This document shows, piece by piece, positions 34,001-43,059 of a DNA stretch of 64,000 nucleotides. Each line of letters starts with the position of its first letter. Positions within the stretch are counted from its first letter, which is position 1. Below the pieces are notes generated by a model. It did no database searches. It had not been told where the DNA came from and worked only from the letters and a program-made list of their open reading frames with translations. This stretch comes from an uncultured Bacteroides sp. (GTDB lineage Bacteria > Bacteroidota > Bacteroidia > Bacteroidales > Bacteroidaceae). The position numbers and the translations under genes were made by a program. Where the stretch lies: positions 49,156 through 113,155 of the forward strand of contig USCT01000007.1 of assembly GCA_900553185.1 (NCBI GenBank). Reading direction: 5' to 3'.

Positions 34001-35929
34001 ATGGAACAACAATGTAACGACAATCAAATTGGGTTGAAAGCAATAGGAGAGCTTTCAGGCTTGAGCTTTTTCATCCCGAATTATCAGCGTGGCTACAGGT
34101 GGACATGCCAGCAAGTGATGGACTTGCTTAACGACATCAACGAGTTCGATGCTAGCAAAGATGGATTCTATTGCTTGCAACCATTGGTGGTGAGACTACG
34201 CAACGAAAAAGATATTGTAACAAAAATTCATGAAACGAATAAACTTTCAGAAATAAGGGAAATTCTTAATAAGAGTGTTGGCAAGTGGGAGGTTATAGAC
34301 GGGCAACAGCGACTTACCACTATATACATCATTCTCAGATGCCTTGGCTCCAATGAGCCTTATTCATTGGAATACGCAACTCGCGGCAAAAGCAGAGAGT
34401 TCCTTCTCAATATGGATAAGTATGACGAGAATGAAAACATTGACTTTTATTATATGACTCAAGCCAGAGAAACTGTGAACAATTGGCTCAAAACTGACTT
34501 TGACAAAGAGGCATTCTTGGACAAGCTGAAAAACAAAGTTAATTTTATATGGTATGAATCTGTTGACGAAGACCCAATAAAGGTGTTCACCCGACTGAAT
34601 ATCGGCAAAATAGCCCTTACCAATTCAGAACTTATTAAGGCATTGTTCCTCAACAGATCTAATTTCGCGGGAAAGTCGATGGACAGTTTAAGATTAAGGC
34701 AACAAGAAATCGCAACTGAATGGGACAAGATAGAATATACCCTGCAAAGCGATGAGTTTTGGCTATTTCTGCACGACAAGGGATATGACCGCCCCACGCG
34801 CATAGACTTCATTTTCGATTTGATTTGTAACGAAAATGCACTTGATATTGAAAACCTCAACAAAGAGGATGAAAAGGAAAAGGTTATTGGTACAGACGAA
34901 TACAGGACATTCCGATACTTTTATGAATACTTCAAGTCCTCACACCAAGATGGAAATAATGACGAAAAAAAACAATTGCAGAAAACAGAAAGAGCTTGGC
35001 AGATAGTAAAATCCTATTTCCAGACGTTTAATGAATGGTATAATGACTTGGTACTTTACCATTACGTAGGTTTTCTCCTTGCGGTAGGCTCCATTTCTAT
35101 TAAACAACTTGTAAACTTCTGGAAGGCGAAGAAGGACAAGAAAGAGTTTGTGCGCTATCTGAAAGACGAAATCAAGAAAGCGATAGGTGACAATGGCACA
35201 GACTACCAATACAAGGAGGATGGAAGCGATAAGACCAAATGCCGCAGCCTGTTGCTGTTCCACAACATACAGACAGTGATAAACCAAAACCATGCACAGC
35301 AAAGCAACGACAAATACAAGATAGGTACATTTTACAAGTTTCCGTTCCACTTGTACAAGTTGGAAGGCTGGGATGTGGAACACATCAACTCCAGTACCAA
35401 CAATCCGGAAGAAGATGACGACACGCGCAAGGAATGGCTTGTCAACGTCTACCTAAGTGCCGATGAAGTCACGCAGAAAGACATAATCAAATATTTCGAC
35501 ACAGAAGACGATGGAGCAAAAGGCTTGCTTTTCGAGGATATAAAGAATGGCATAAAAAAGAGTATCAATGAAGACCCTGAGGTTTGGACACCAGAAGAAA
35601 AGAACAGGATATGGAATTACGCTCTGCTTGACTCATCGACGAACAGGAGCTATGGCAACGCCATCTTCTCCGCTAAACGCCGTGTCATTATAAGCAAGGA
35701 CCAGGGCCGACTGATACCGGTGCCGAGGGTGTTGAAGAACGGGAAAATCTCAGTGGACAAGGAGAGTAAGTACGCCACCTCCTCTTTTGTGCCGCCATGC
35801 ACCAAACAAGTGTTCATGAAATATTACTCATCGGCAATCGGCAAGAGCAATTACTGGACTAAAGCCGATGCTGAAGCTTACAAAAACGACATAGACTCAT
35901 GCTTGGAAAAGCTTGACCAAAACGATTAA
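34001..35929 (+). CDS. DUF262-DUF1524 protein, GmrSD-like (possible type IV restriction)
   Basis: 642 residues from ATG 34,001; a GTG at 33,974 that overlaps the exonuclease is an alternative. The N-terminal DUF262 (ParB-like NTPase, GmrS) shows FIPNYQRGYRW and VIDGQQRLTTIYIIL (Asp 100). The C-terminal DUF1524 (HNH-type nuclease, GmrD) shows WDVEHINSSTN (His 461) and WNYALLDSSTNRSYGNAIFSAKRRVI. The usual HIxP reads HIN here. GmrSD cleaves DNA with modified cytosine; target choice by this protein is unknown. It lies 11 bp before a second DUF262 gene. Confidence 0.85.
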   Translation: MEQQCNDNQIGLKAIGELSGLSFFIPNYQRGYRWTCQQVMDLLNDINEFDASKDGFYCLQPLVVRLRNEKDIVTKIHETNKLSEIREILNKSVGKWEVIDGQQRLTTIYIILRCLGSNEPYSLEYATRGKSREFLLNMDKYDENENIDFYYMTQARETVNNWLKTDFDKEAFLDKLKNKVNFIWYESVDEDPIKVFTRLNIGKIALTNSELIKALFLNRSNFAGKSMDSLRLRQQEIATEWDKIEYTLQSDEFWLFLHDKGYDRPTRIDFIFDLICNENALDIENLNKEDEKEKVIGTDEYRTFRYFYEYFKSSHQDGNNDEKKQLQKTERAWQIVKSYFQTFNEWYNDLVLYHYVGFLLAVGSISIKQLVNFWKAKKDKKEFVRYLKDEIKKAIGDNGTDYQYKEDGSDKTKCRSLLLFHNIQTVINQNHAQQSNDKYKIGTFYKFPFHLYKLEGWDVEHINSSTNNPEEDDDTRKEWLVNVYLSADEVTQKDIIKYFDTEDDGAKGLLFEDIKNGIKKSINEDPEVWTPEEKNRIWNYALLDSSTNRSYGNAIFSAKRRVIISKDQGRLIPVPRVLKNGKISVDKESKYATSSFVPPCTKQVFMKYYSSAIGKSNYWTKADAEAYKNDIDSCLEKLDQND

Positions 35930-35940
35930 GAGGACAAACA

Positions 35941-38361
35941 ATGACAAACGAAACAACTTCATTCTGGAAATTTATCGGCAATTACCAAATAGAAATTCCG
36001 ATAATACAACGCGACTATGCACAGGGCAGATTGGGCAAAGAATACTTGCGCAATAATTTCCTTGGGAATCTAAAGCAGGCATTAGATCATCAATTGCTGG
36101 AACCTGCATTGAAACTTGATTTTGTCTATGGTTCCGAAGACAAAGGCAGACTGTCTCCACTTGACGGCCAACAAAGGCTTACCACACTATGGCTGCTTCA
36201 TTGGTACGTGGCACTCAGGGCTGGCAAACTCGAAGAAGCTTCTGTAAAACTGAGAAATTTCACATATGAGACGCGAATATCTTCAAGGGAGTTTTGCAGA
36301 AACCTATGCATACCCCAAAATTTTGAAGAATATGACGGCAACATAGGAATTGTGGATTTCATAACCAGCCGTACTTGGTTTTACTCTTCCTGGAAGCAAG
36401 ACCCAACCATACAATCAATGTTGAGAATGATTGGCGGCACAAAGATTAACGATAAACAAGGTAACGATATTATTGATGGCTTGGAAGAATTGTTTGACGC
36501 AAACAAAGAGAGTTTTGAAAGTTATTGGACAGCTTTGACTTCTGAAAATGCACCTATCATGTTTTATTATCTTAATCTTAAAGACTTTAAGCTAACGGAT
36601 GACTTGTATATCAAAATGAATGCTCGTGGTAAGCAACTCACTTCATTCGAGAATTTCAAGGCTGATTTTATCGGATACATTGAAGAAAAGGCAAAAGAGG
36701 ATGATGCTTGGGGAAGATTTCTTAATACCGAGAAAGGCATTCCTATAAAACTCGACACTGAATGGACGGATGTCTTTTGGAGAAACCATGACGCTAATGG
36801 GGATATTGACAGGATTTTCTTTGCTTTCCTAAACAGATATCTCTTGAATTGCGCTATCATATATAATGACGCAAAGGGCACATCAAAAGAATGGAAACTA
36901 TATGGAACGGAATCAGACGATTCATCGCTTCGCTATGATAATGGCTTTAGCATCTATTCTTCCATCCTCTCAAAGCCAGAATTTTTGGAGAATCTAAGCT
37001 CCCTTTTTGAGCGTTTATCAGGAGTCAAGGAAGATGTCTGTGCGTATCTGCCAAAGTGGTTCAAGAAGTTTGATTTCATTCCCAAACACACTGAGAATAC
37101 TATTTCCACGCTCACTCAAACGCAGAGGGTCGTGTTCTTCGGAATATGTCGATATTTGGAATCCTGTACAATGTTTAATGGCTGCCACTTCAGAAAGTGG
37201 ATGAGAGTGGTATGCAATTTGTCAGAGAACACCACGATAAATACGGTGGATGCAATGATTGCACGTTTGAAACTGATAGATGAATTGAGCAAACACGCGG
37301 AAGACATCTATGAATATCTGGCAAGCGAAGATCTCGAAATGCAATCCAAAGCGTCTCCTGAACAATTGACCGAGGAAATAGCGAAAGCCAAGCAAATACT
37401 CAAGCCTCAAGAAGCGCAACTGCCCGAACGGCCTGCTGATTGGAATGACGATAAAGAATGGAATTGGGAGTCGGCCATTATTGAAGCGGAAGGATTCGCG
37501 TTTTTCAATGGGACAATAAAATTCTTGTTCAAGGATGCCAATAGTGGGGATGATTGGACTTGTTTCACGCCTAAGTTTGCAAATAGCAAATTAATATTCA
37601 GCTCCGATGGCTTGACATTGGAATATAAAAGAGAAGCTAAGGCCAATAGAATTCTCTTGTCATATTGTGACCAATGGTGGGAACAAATACAGTCTTATAC
37701 TTATCATGACAAATATATCTTTGGATGTTCCGCTCAACTTTGGAAAGACAACATATTAACTCGGAAAGGCGCAACTGATAATACATTGCTATATGCTAAT
37801 GCCATTCATCATTTGTTATTAGGAGATAGCATAAACACAATGTTACAGCTAAAAGATCCTGACGACTACCGAAATATTGCTTTTGACAAGTTGGTAAATA
37901 CTAATATTATCGGATGGAGTCAAAGTCAAGGAAGGCCGGACAGATACTATATAAGGTGGACACACGATGGATTTTGTTTGTACCCAAGTAGTGAAGGCGT
38001 AATTCTGACCTTGAACAATCGCGATAGCTTGTTAAGCAAGCTGTTGGATGAAGGCAAAATTACATTGTTGCATGGGGAAAGACTTGACACTAAGCCTTAT
38101 AAAATGTTCTGGGGCTGGGATATCAAATTCCAATATAATAAAGAGGATAATGAGTTTCCCTACTTGTTCCAATGGCAATCTTGGAACTGGATTGACATGT
38201 ATGAGGAAAATAAACGTCTTTGTGAAGATGAAAGATTAAAAACTCACGACCTGACTATTGATGGCAGCGAGATAAAAGATGAAAATGATTTGATTGATAA
38301 AATGAATCAATGCATAGACCGTTATAGGGATGCAAAAAAACATATTGACCAACAGAATTAA
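35941..38361 (+). CDS. large DUF262 protein without HNH domain
   Basis: 806 residues. The N-terminal DUF262 core has IPIIQRDYAQGR, SPLDGQQRLTTLWLLHWY (Asp 75) and DDLYIKMNARGKQLTSFENFKA. The C-terminal 400 residues are rich in Trp, Tyr and Asp, with no DUF1524 motif that I can see and no recognised domain; they may sense the target. Pairing with a DUF262-DUF1524 partner suggests a two-component complex in which only the partner cuts. The start follows an AGAGGACAAACA leader; the stop lies inside the start region of the phosphoesterase gene. Confidence 0.82.
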   Translation: MTNETTSFWKFIGNYQIEIPIIQRDYAQGRLGKEYLRNNFLGNLKQALDHQLLEPALKLDFVYGSEDKGRLSPLDGQQRLTTLWLLHWYVALRAGKLEEASVKLRNFTYETRISSREFCRNLCIPQNFEEYDGNIGIVDFITSRTWFYSSWKQDPTIQSMLRMIGGTKINDKQGNDIIDGLEELFDANKESFESYWTALTSENAPIMFYYLNLKDFKLTDDLYIKMNARGKQLTSFENFKADFIGYIEEKAKEDDAWGRFLNTEKGIPIKLDTEWTDVFWRNHDANGDIDRIFFAFLNRYLLNCAIIYNDAKGTSKEWKLYGTESDDSSLRYDNGFSIYSSILSKPEFLENLSSLFERLSGVKEDVCAYLPKWFKKFDFIPKHTENTISTLTQTQRVVFFGICRYLESCTMFNGCHFRKWMRVVCNLSENTTINTVDAMIARLKLIDELSKHAEDIYEYLASEDLEMQSKASPEQLTEEIAKAKQILKPQEAQLPERPADWNDDKEWNWESAIIEAEGFAFFNGTIKFLFKDANSGDDWTCFTPKFANSKLIFSSDGLTLEYKREAKANRILLSYCDQWWEQIQSYTYHDKYIFGCSAQLWKDNILTRKGATDNTLLYANAIHHLLLGDSINTMLQLKDPDDYRNIAFDKLVNTNIIGWSQSQGRPDRYYIRWTHDGFCLYPSSEGVILTLNNRDSLLSKLLDEGKITLLHGERLDTKPYKMFWGWDIKFQYNKEDNEFPYLFQWQSWNWIDMYEENKRLCEDERLKTHDLTIDGSEIKDENDLIDKMNQCIDRYRDAKKHIDQQN

Positions 38362-38962
38362 TATCCTCCATCTCTCCGACACCCACGGTCTGCATCGGCA
38401 ACTTCCCCAGTTGCCCGATGCAGACGTGATTGTCCATTCTGGCGACTTTACCATGGCTGGCACAGAACAAGAAGTGTTTGACTTCACCAACTGGTTCTGT
38501 GACCTGCCCTACCGTCATAAAATCTTCATTGCAGGAAACCATGACGATTGTCTGTATGGAGCTGAATTGTCAGGATTAGATGATAATTGCCATTATCTCT
38601 GTAACTCAGGTATCAACATTGAAGACATAAAATTTTATGGTGTGCCTATGTTCATAGACGATGACATGACCGGAAAATACAAAGAATATCTTTCTGTCAT
38701 ACCAAATGATACGGATGTATTGATTACTCATCAACCGCCATTGTGCGTACTTGATTATGACGGGCATCGGCATTACGGAAGCCCTGAATTATTCGAGAAA
38801 ATACAGATAGTTCGTCCAAAACTTCATTTATTCGGGCATATTCATGCCACTTTTGGGACATCGTTATCGAATGGAACAATTTTCTCTAATGCGGCTTTAG
38901 TCGATGAGCAGTATTATTTCGTACAAGAAAGAATAACGGTATTACCTATTCTCAAACTTTGA
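38330..38962 (+). CDS. calcineurin-like metallophosphoesterase
   Basis: 210 residues with all class motifs: HLSDTHG, VHSGDF, AGNHDD, a THQPPL His and FGHIH. The N-terminus overlaps the large DUF262 gene by 32 bp, so it belongs to that operon. The size and the GLHRQLPQLPDADVIVHSGDF stretch recall MPPED/YfcE-type phosphodiesterases, not the SbcD nuclease. It could hydrolyse a nucleotide signal or nucleic-acid ends; sequence alone does not decide. Confidence 0.88.
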   Translation: MQKNILTNRINILHLSDTHGLHRQLPQLPDADVIVHSGDFTMAGTEQEVFDFTNWFCDLPYRHKIFIAGNHDDCLYGAELSGLDDNCHYLCNSGINIEDIKFYGVPMFIDDDMTGKYKEYLSVIPNDTDVLITHQPPLCVLDYDGHRHYGSPELFEKIQIVRPKLHLFGHIHATFGTSLSNGTIFSNAALVDEQYYFVQERITVLPILKL

Positions 38963-38977
38963 CACACATTTTATAGA

Positions 38978-39066
38978 CCAACGGGATTATGCTTCTCCAA
39001 TATACGAGGAGCAAGCCGTTTCGGTATGCCCGAAACACAAACTTGCTCCCCTCAAAACTCCGTTGG
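38978..39066. other. nested hairpin element after the DUF262 operon
   Basis: Three stems nest: CCAACGG (38,978)/CCGTTGG (39,060), GGAGCAAG (39,008)/CTTGCTCC (39,042), and GTTTCGG (39,018)/CCGAAAC (39,030) with a short loop. There is no T tract, so a simple terminator is doubtful. Confidence 0.6.
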
Positions 39067-39202
39067 ATTGGTTTAGAGTAACTCCCCAAAACGCCACTCC
39101 CTGCCACAAGCTGCCACAATTGTGCCAACCCATTGTCTAATGCGCAATGTCCATTTACTTTGCGTCCAAAACCGAGTATCAACATTAAAAACAGTATCGA
39201 CA

Positions 39203-39499
39203 ATGGAAGTATTGATTTTTCAGAAAGAGGCGTTTGAGGAAATGGCGGCGGAGTTCAGCCGTTTCACGGAACGTGTGGATGCCATCCTTACCAAGCAGGG
39301 CGGCAAGTCATTAAACCGATGACTGGACAACCAAGATGTCTGCCAGCAGTTGAACATCAGTCCGCGCACCTTGCAGACGCTGCGGGACAACGGTACGCTG
39401 GCTTATTCGCAGATAAACCACAAGGTGTTTTACAGACCGGAGGATGTGATGCGTATCGTCAAGCCTGTGGAGAACAAACCTAAATCCGCAATGGCATGA
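39203..39499 (+). pseudogene. HTH (excisionase-like) protein broken by TGA
   Basis: Reads MEVLIFQKEAFEEMAAEFSR...GGKSLNR, then TGA at 39,320-39,322 (codon 40), then in the same frame LDNQDVCQQLNISPRTLQT...YRPEDVMRI to a TGA at 39,497. The second half is a complete MerR/excisionase-like helix-turn-helix. Family members I know have Trp before LDNQDVC, so TGG to TGA is the simplest event. The end overlaps the next start by ATGA. It would be inactive unless the stop is read through. Confidence 0.75.
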
Positions 39500-39789
39500 G
39501 TGAAATGATTACCAAAAACCATGCGCTCGTCGCCGAGTTCGGCGACAGCCTTGACCGTCTGCTGGACGGCATCGAGAACTTCGTGGCAAACATCCGTCCG
39601 ACATTGGGCGGTGAACGCTTCCTGACGGACAGGGAGGTTTCGGCACGGCTGAAAGTGAGCCGACGCACTTTGCAGGACTACCGCAACAACGGCATAATCG
39701 CCTATTACCAGTTGGGAGGAAAGATTCTATACAAGGAATCGGACATCGAAAGGATGCTTGCCGCCAATTACCGGGACGCGTTCAGATAG
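39496..39789 (+). CDS. helix-turn-helix protein, excisionase-like
   Basis: 97 residues. A helical N-terminus precedes a MerR/Xis-type winged helix: RFLTDREVSARLKVSRRTLQDYRNNG and YYQLGGKILYKESDIERML. It is homologous to the broken gene just upstream, and such tandem HTH pairs are frequent next to Bacteroidetes integrases. It probably aids excision or controls the integrases. Confidence 0.8.
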   Translation: MSEMITKNHALVAEFGDSLDRLLDGIENFVANIRPTLGGERFLTDREVSARLKVSRRTLQDYRNNGIIAYYQLGGKILYKESDIERMLAANYRDAFR

Positions 39790-39818
39790 ACTGACAGAAA
39801 TTCCTTGTGAAACGGTGT

Positions 39819-39865
39819 TACCCTCAAACGGCGTAAGAGGTAGCCTTACACGCCGTTTGAGGGTA
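39819..39865. repeat. long inverted repeat between convergent genes
   Basis: TACCCTCAAACGGCGT (39,819-39,834) and ACGCCGTTTGAGGGTA (39,850-39,865) are perfect inverted copies; GTAAG/CTTAC extends the stem with a two-base bulge. A third, imperfect half site (ACGCCGTCTGAAG) follows at about 39,872. Confidence 0.85.
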
Positions 39866-39889
39866 TCTCATACGCCGTCTGAAGTCTGC

Positions 39890-40270
39890 TCAATTTCCCG
39901 CTCTCTTTCCACGTGACGGGGAGAGCGAAAAGAAAAGGTTGACGGGCTGTCTGTTGTTCACGGTCAGCCTGCCCATGATGAACCGTCTGAAAGTCATACT
40001 CTCCCGACTTCTCAACTTAAAGGAAACAGCTATCACCATTTCAAGGCTGTAAACATCATAGCTAATCCTGTCGTCCTGCCTGACGTGCCGCACCGTTTCA
40101 CTTTCCAACAACTCGCCATTCTTGTAAATGGCAGCAATAGCCCTGCGGATGTCGTAGCCGAACACGTTGAACGCATCGGACATTTCCTGCTGCGTCATCC
40201 ATACGGGAACGGTCGGCATCGTGACCGCCCCGTTTTCAGTGATTGTGATTATACCACGTTCCATAGTCAT
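39890..40270 (-). CDS. RhuM-like accessory protein
   Basis: 126 residues. VWMTQQEMSDAFNVFGYDIRRAIAAIYKNGELLESET resembles the N-terminal DNA-binding-like part of RhuM/Fic-associated proteins, followed by SYDVYSLEMVIAVSFKLRS. Its start overlaps the stop of the first integrase (ATGA), so it is the last gene of the integrase operon. Function unknown; genes like it commonly sit next to integrases. Confidence 0.6.
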   Translation of the reverse strand: MTMERGIITITENGAVTMPTVPVWMTQQEMSDAFNVFGYDIRRAIAAIYKNGELLESETVRHVRQDDRISYDVYSLEMVIAVSFKLRSRESMTFRRFIMGRLTVNNRQPVNLFFSLSPSRGKRAGN

Positions 40271-41514
40271 ACCTCCTTGTCCGTCAATGTGCCTTTTGTT
40301 TTCCTCTCCCTTGACGCACCTGTTCCGTAAGCGCGCCTGAAAGCCATCAGGTTGTCCATGTCCTTTGAAATCTTCTTGTCCGTAACCTCCGCGTACCGTT
40401 GGGTGGTCTTTATACCGGAGTGTCCCATCATCTTGGCGATGCTCTCGATGGGGATACCCTCCGAAATCAAGAAAGTTCCGAAGGAGTGCCTGGCCTGATG
40501 GTAGGACAAGTTTTCTTTCCGCCCTATCGCAACGCCCAGCTCGTGTATCTCAAACCACATCTCGTCACGGCTCGGAAGCGGAAAGACGGGTTTCGTGTCA
40601 TCCGTCGTGTTGTAGAGGTCGAGTATCTGTTCCGCTATCGGATGCAGGGGGATGAACGCCTCCACGTTGGTTTTCTTTCTGTTGATGCGGATGTAACGCC
40701 TGCCGTCCGCCGTCCTGCCGATGTGGTGCGGATGGAGCAGCATGATGTCCACATACGCCAAACCCGTGAATGTCGAAAACAAAAATGCCCTCCGCCCCAG
40801 TTCCTGCAACGGGTCGAGCATCGGGGTTTCGAGGATGGCTTTCAGTTCGGTACGGCTGATGTGCCTGTGCCTCGGCGCGGGCTTCTTCTCGTATTCCATA
40901 TCCTCCAACGGGTTGGCACGGAGTATCTCATAATCCACTGCGAGGTACACCAGCTTGCTCAGCCAGCACAGGCACTTGTTGATTTGCTGTGCGCTGAAAT
41001 TCTTGTTGCGTTTCATGAACGCCTTGTAGGAATTGCCGAAGTCCTCCGTGATGTCGGTGAAGTCGATGTCCTCCTTGCCCAACGATGTGAGATAGTCTTT
41101 CAGGTACTTTTGGTAATACCCCGAATGTCGGTAGGTGGACGTGGAGTTTATCTCCTTTGAGCGGGCGAGCAGCCGCTCACGCTCCCTTTCACCCATCTGC
41201 AACAGCTTGGTTGGGATGACCGCCCTCTTCGCCAATGTGTTCTTGAGCAGTTCGGCGCTTACCACGTTCTGTTTCTTCAAAATCTCATCGTAGGCAAGTC
41301 CGACGGACTTGCGGAACTCCTGCAAGCGGTTGTTCTCGCGGACGGTGCTGATGGTTCCCGCCTTGCTGTTCCAATCCTCCGGCCTGCAATAGATGCCTGT
41401 CGCCATCGTGGAACTCTTGCCGTCTATGGTGATACGGCACAGGACGGCGGTCGTGCCGTCCGCCTTTACCTTGTTTCGGTTGATGTACGGTAATATGGAA
41501 AATGTACTGCGCAT
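40267..41514 (-). CDS. tyrosine recombinase (integrase) 1
   Basis: 415 residues. An N-terminal arm-binding-like region, a SAM-like core-binding domain (LVYLAVDYEILRANPLEDM) and a catalytic domain with FTGLAYVD, YHQARHSFGTFLISEG and MGHSGIKTTQRYAEV, which contains the HxxR, His and Tyr nucleophile. The first catalytic Arg lies in LGRRAFLFSTFTG or nearby. Second gene of a three-gene integrase operon, 20 bp after integrase 2. Confidence 0.93.
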   Translation of the reverse strand: MRSTFSILPYINRNKVKADGTTAVLCRITIDGKSSTMATGIYCRPEDWNSKAGTISTVRENNRLQEFRKSVGLAYDEILKKQNVVSAELLKNTLAKRAVIPTKLLQMGERERERLLARSKEINSTSTYRHSGYYQKYLKDYLTSLGKEDIDFTDITEDFGNSYKAFMKRNKNFSAQQINKCLCWLSKLVYLAVDYEILRANPLEDMEYEKKPAPRHRHISRTELKAILETPMLDPLQELGRRAFLFSTFTGLAYVDIMLLHPHHIGRTADGRRYIRINRKKTNVEAFIPLHPIAEQILDLYNTTDDTKPVFPLPSRDEMWFEIHELGVAIGRKENLSYHQARHSFGTFLISEGIPIESIAKMMGHSGIKTTQRYAEVTDKKISKDMDNLMAFRRAYGTGASRERKTKGTLTDKEV

Positions 41515-41534
41515 GGTTGTGATGTTTTTATAAG

Positions 41535-42764
41535 TTAGAGAATAAGTTTCAAGTCTTTGGTCGCCTCGATGTATTTGTCCATGTCCTCAAAGAGCTTTTT
41601 CGGAGTGACACGTGCATAAACTTGGGTCGTGGTTATATCGGAATGACCGAGCATCCGGCTGATGGTTTCAATCGGCACTCCGGCCTCCAGCGTAATCAGC
41701 GAGGCGAAGGAGTGGCGTGCCTGATGATAGCACAAGCCTCCGCTTACTCCGGCAAGGACGGCAAGGGCTTTCATGTGCCGTTTCATGTTGGGATGATGAA
41801 TCATCGGAAACAACGTAGGGCGGTTGTCGTCATGGTATTTTTCAATCAGGGCGAGCGCTTCGGGCAGCAGCTTCACGCTTGCCCGAAGCTCGTTCTTCTT
41901 GCGGCGGTATTTCAGCCAAAGGCTTCCCTCATCGTCTGTATATAGGTTCTCACGGGTGACGCTTACCGCATCCGCATAGGCGGTTCCTGTATAGCAGGCA
42001 AACAGAAAAAGGTCACGGGCAAGGATGTGCGTGGTGCGCCATGCGGGTATCTCCACATCGCGTATCTTCTCGAAGTCCTCACGGCTCAACGCCCTCGGAG
42101 TGCGTTCCATTTGTTTGGGGAGGGTGAAATTGGCAAAGAAACACCTTTCAGCATATCCTTCTTTGTAGGCAATGCGGCAGACTTTTTTCAAAATGGCGAG
42201 ATAGTGACGCACGGTATCCACCGCCAAGCCTTTCACATCCATGACGTAGTTCTGGTAATCGTGAATGAACTGTTCGGAAAGCTGCCCGAAAGCAATGTCC
42301 TTCGTCTTGAACTGCCACTCGATGAACTCGCCCAATCTCTTTCTCATGTAGTAATAGCCGGGATAAGTTCCTTTTGCCCGGTCAATGCCGATGCGCGCCT
42401 TCAAGTCCTCGCAGATGCGGTCGGTCATCCTCAACAGGGTCATCTGCGTTTCCATGCTCCCCTGAAACAAGTCCTTGACCGCCGTAGCGTCAAAGTCCTG
42501 TCCACGCTCCACCAGCGTGTCAAACGAAGAATTAACCGCAAGCAGCAGCTTGTCTATTTTCGCATTAGTCTCCACCGCCTCGCGGCTCTTGCCGTCCAGA
42601 CGGCTTTCCCTCGCGTTCCACAACTCCGGCCTGCACGACAGCTTACATCCGAACTGCGCCATCGTGCGGTTCACCGTTATCCTTCCCATTATTGGGGCCT
42701 TGCCCGACTTGTCCGTTCCGCTCTTTTTCAGGTAGAGCAGCACCTTGAATTTTTCAACTTTCAT
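41535..42764 (-). CDS. tyrosine recombinase (integrase) 2
   Basis: 409 residues with the same layout: N-terminal beta-rich arm-binding region, core-binding domain, and catalytic domain with FACYTGTAYADAV, CYHQARHSFASLITLEAG and LGHSDITTTQVYARV (Tyr). It is only distantly similar to integrase 1, so the pair is not a recent duplication. The promoter -7 lies just upstream. Either or both could act at the CAAGACATAC core. Confidence 0.93.
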   Translation of the reverse strand: MKVEKFKVLLYLKKSGTDKSGKAPIMGRITVNRTMAQFGCKLSCRPELWNARESRLDGKSREAVETNAKIDKLLLAVNSSFDTLVERGQDFDATAVKDLFQGSMETQMTLLRMTDRICEDLKARIGIDRAKGTYPGYYYMRKRLGEFIEWQFKTKDIAFGQLSEQFIHDYQNYVMDVKGLAVDTVRHYLAILKKVCRIAYKEGYAERCFFANFTLPKQMERTPRALSREDFEKIRDVEIPAWRTTHILARDLFLFACYTGTAYADAVSVTRENLYTDDEGSLWLKYRRKKNELRASVKLLPEALALIEKYHDDNRPTLFPMIHHPNMKRHMKALAVLAGVSGGLCYHQARHSFASLITLEAGVPIETISRMLGHSDITTTQVYARVTPKKLFEDMDKYIEATKDLKLIL

Positions 42765-43059
42765 ACGCTTATTGTTTTTGTTGCAAAATTAACTCATGAG
42801 TAAGCGTCCATTGATTTGCAGAACGGTGCGTATCGGTGCAATCGGCACGGGCTTGCAACAATTTCATTTTCCGTGCGTTACCTGTCCTTGCTTCGGTAAC
42901 TGACGGCTAACGGCTTGGTAACTGAAATGGTGCAATATTCCGCACTCCGTTGCGTTTCCGGCATTTGGCAGAATAATGAAAAACCGCTCATTTCAAACGG
43001 GTTACGTTCTGTTGTTGCCTATTTGCTGACGGCTGCTTTGTGGGTTTTGTTCCACTGAA
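42765..43059. other. right end of island with integrase promoter and GTTACC motifs
   Basis: No gene. A -7 element TAATTTTG (minus strand, 42,784-42,791) serves integrase 2. GTTAC motifs occur at 42,877 (plus), 42,896 and 42,918 (minus) and 43,001 (plus); the first three are GTTACC. These may be arm-type recombinase sites. Confidence 0.6.
42784..42791 (-). promoter_or_regulatory. -7 element of the integrase operon
   Basis: TAATTTTG on the minus strand, 20 bp upstream of the integrase 2 ATG. Confidence 0.55.

Noticed and set aside
39203..39499. TGA read as tryptophan or selenocysteine
   Set aside because: Other genes in the window use TGA as a normal stop; no SECIS-like structure is evident. 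A nonsense mutation is simpler.
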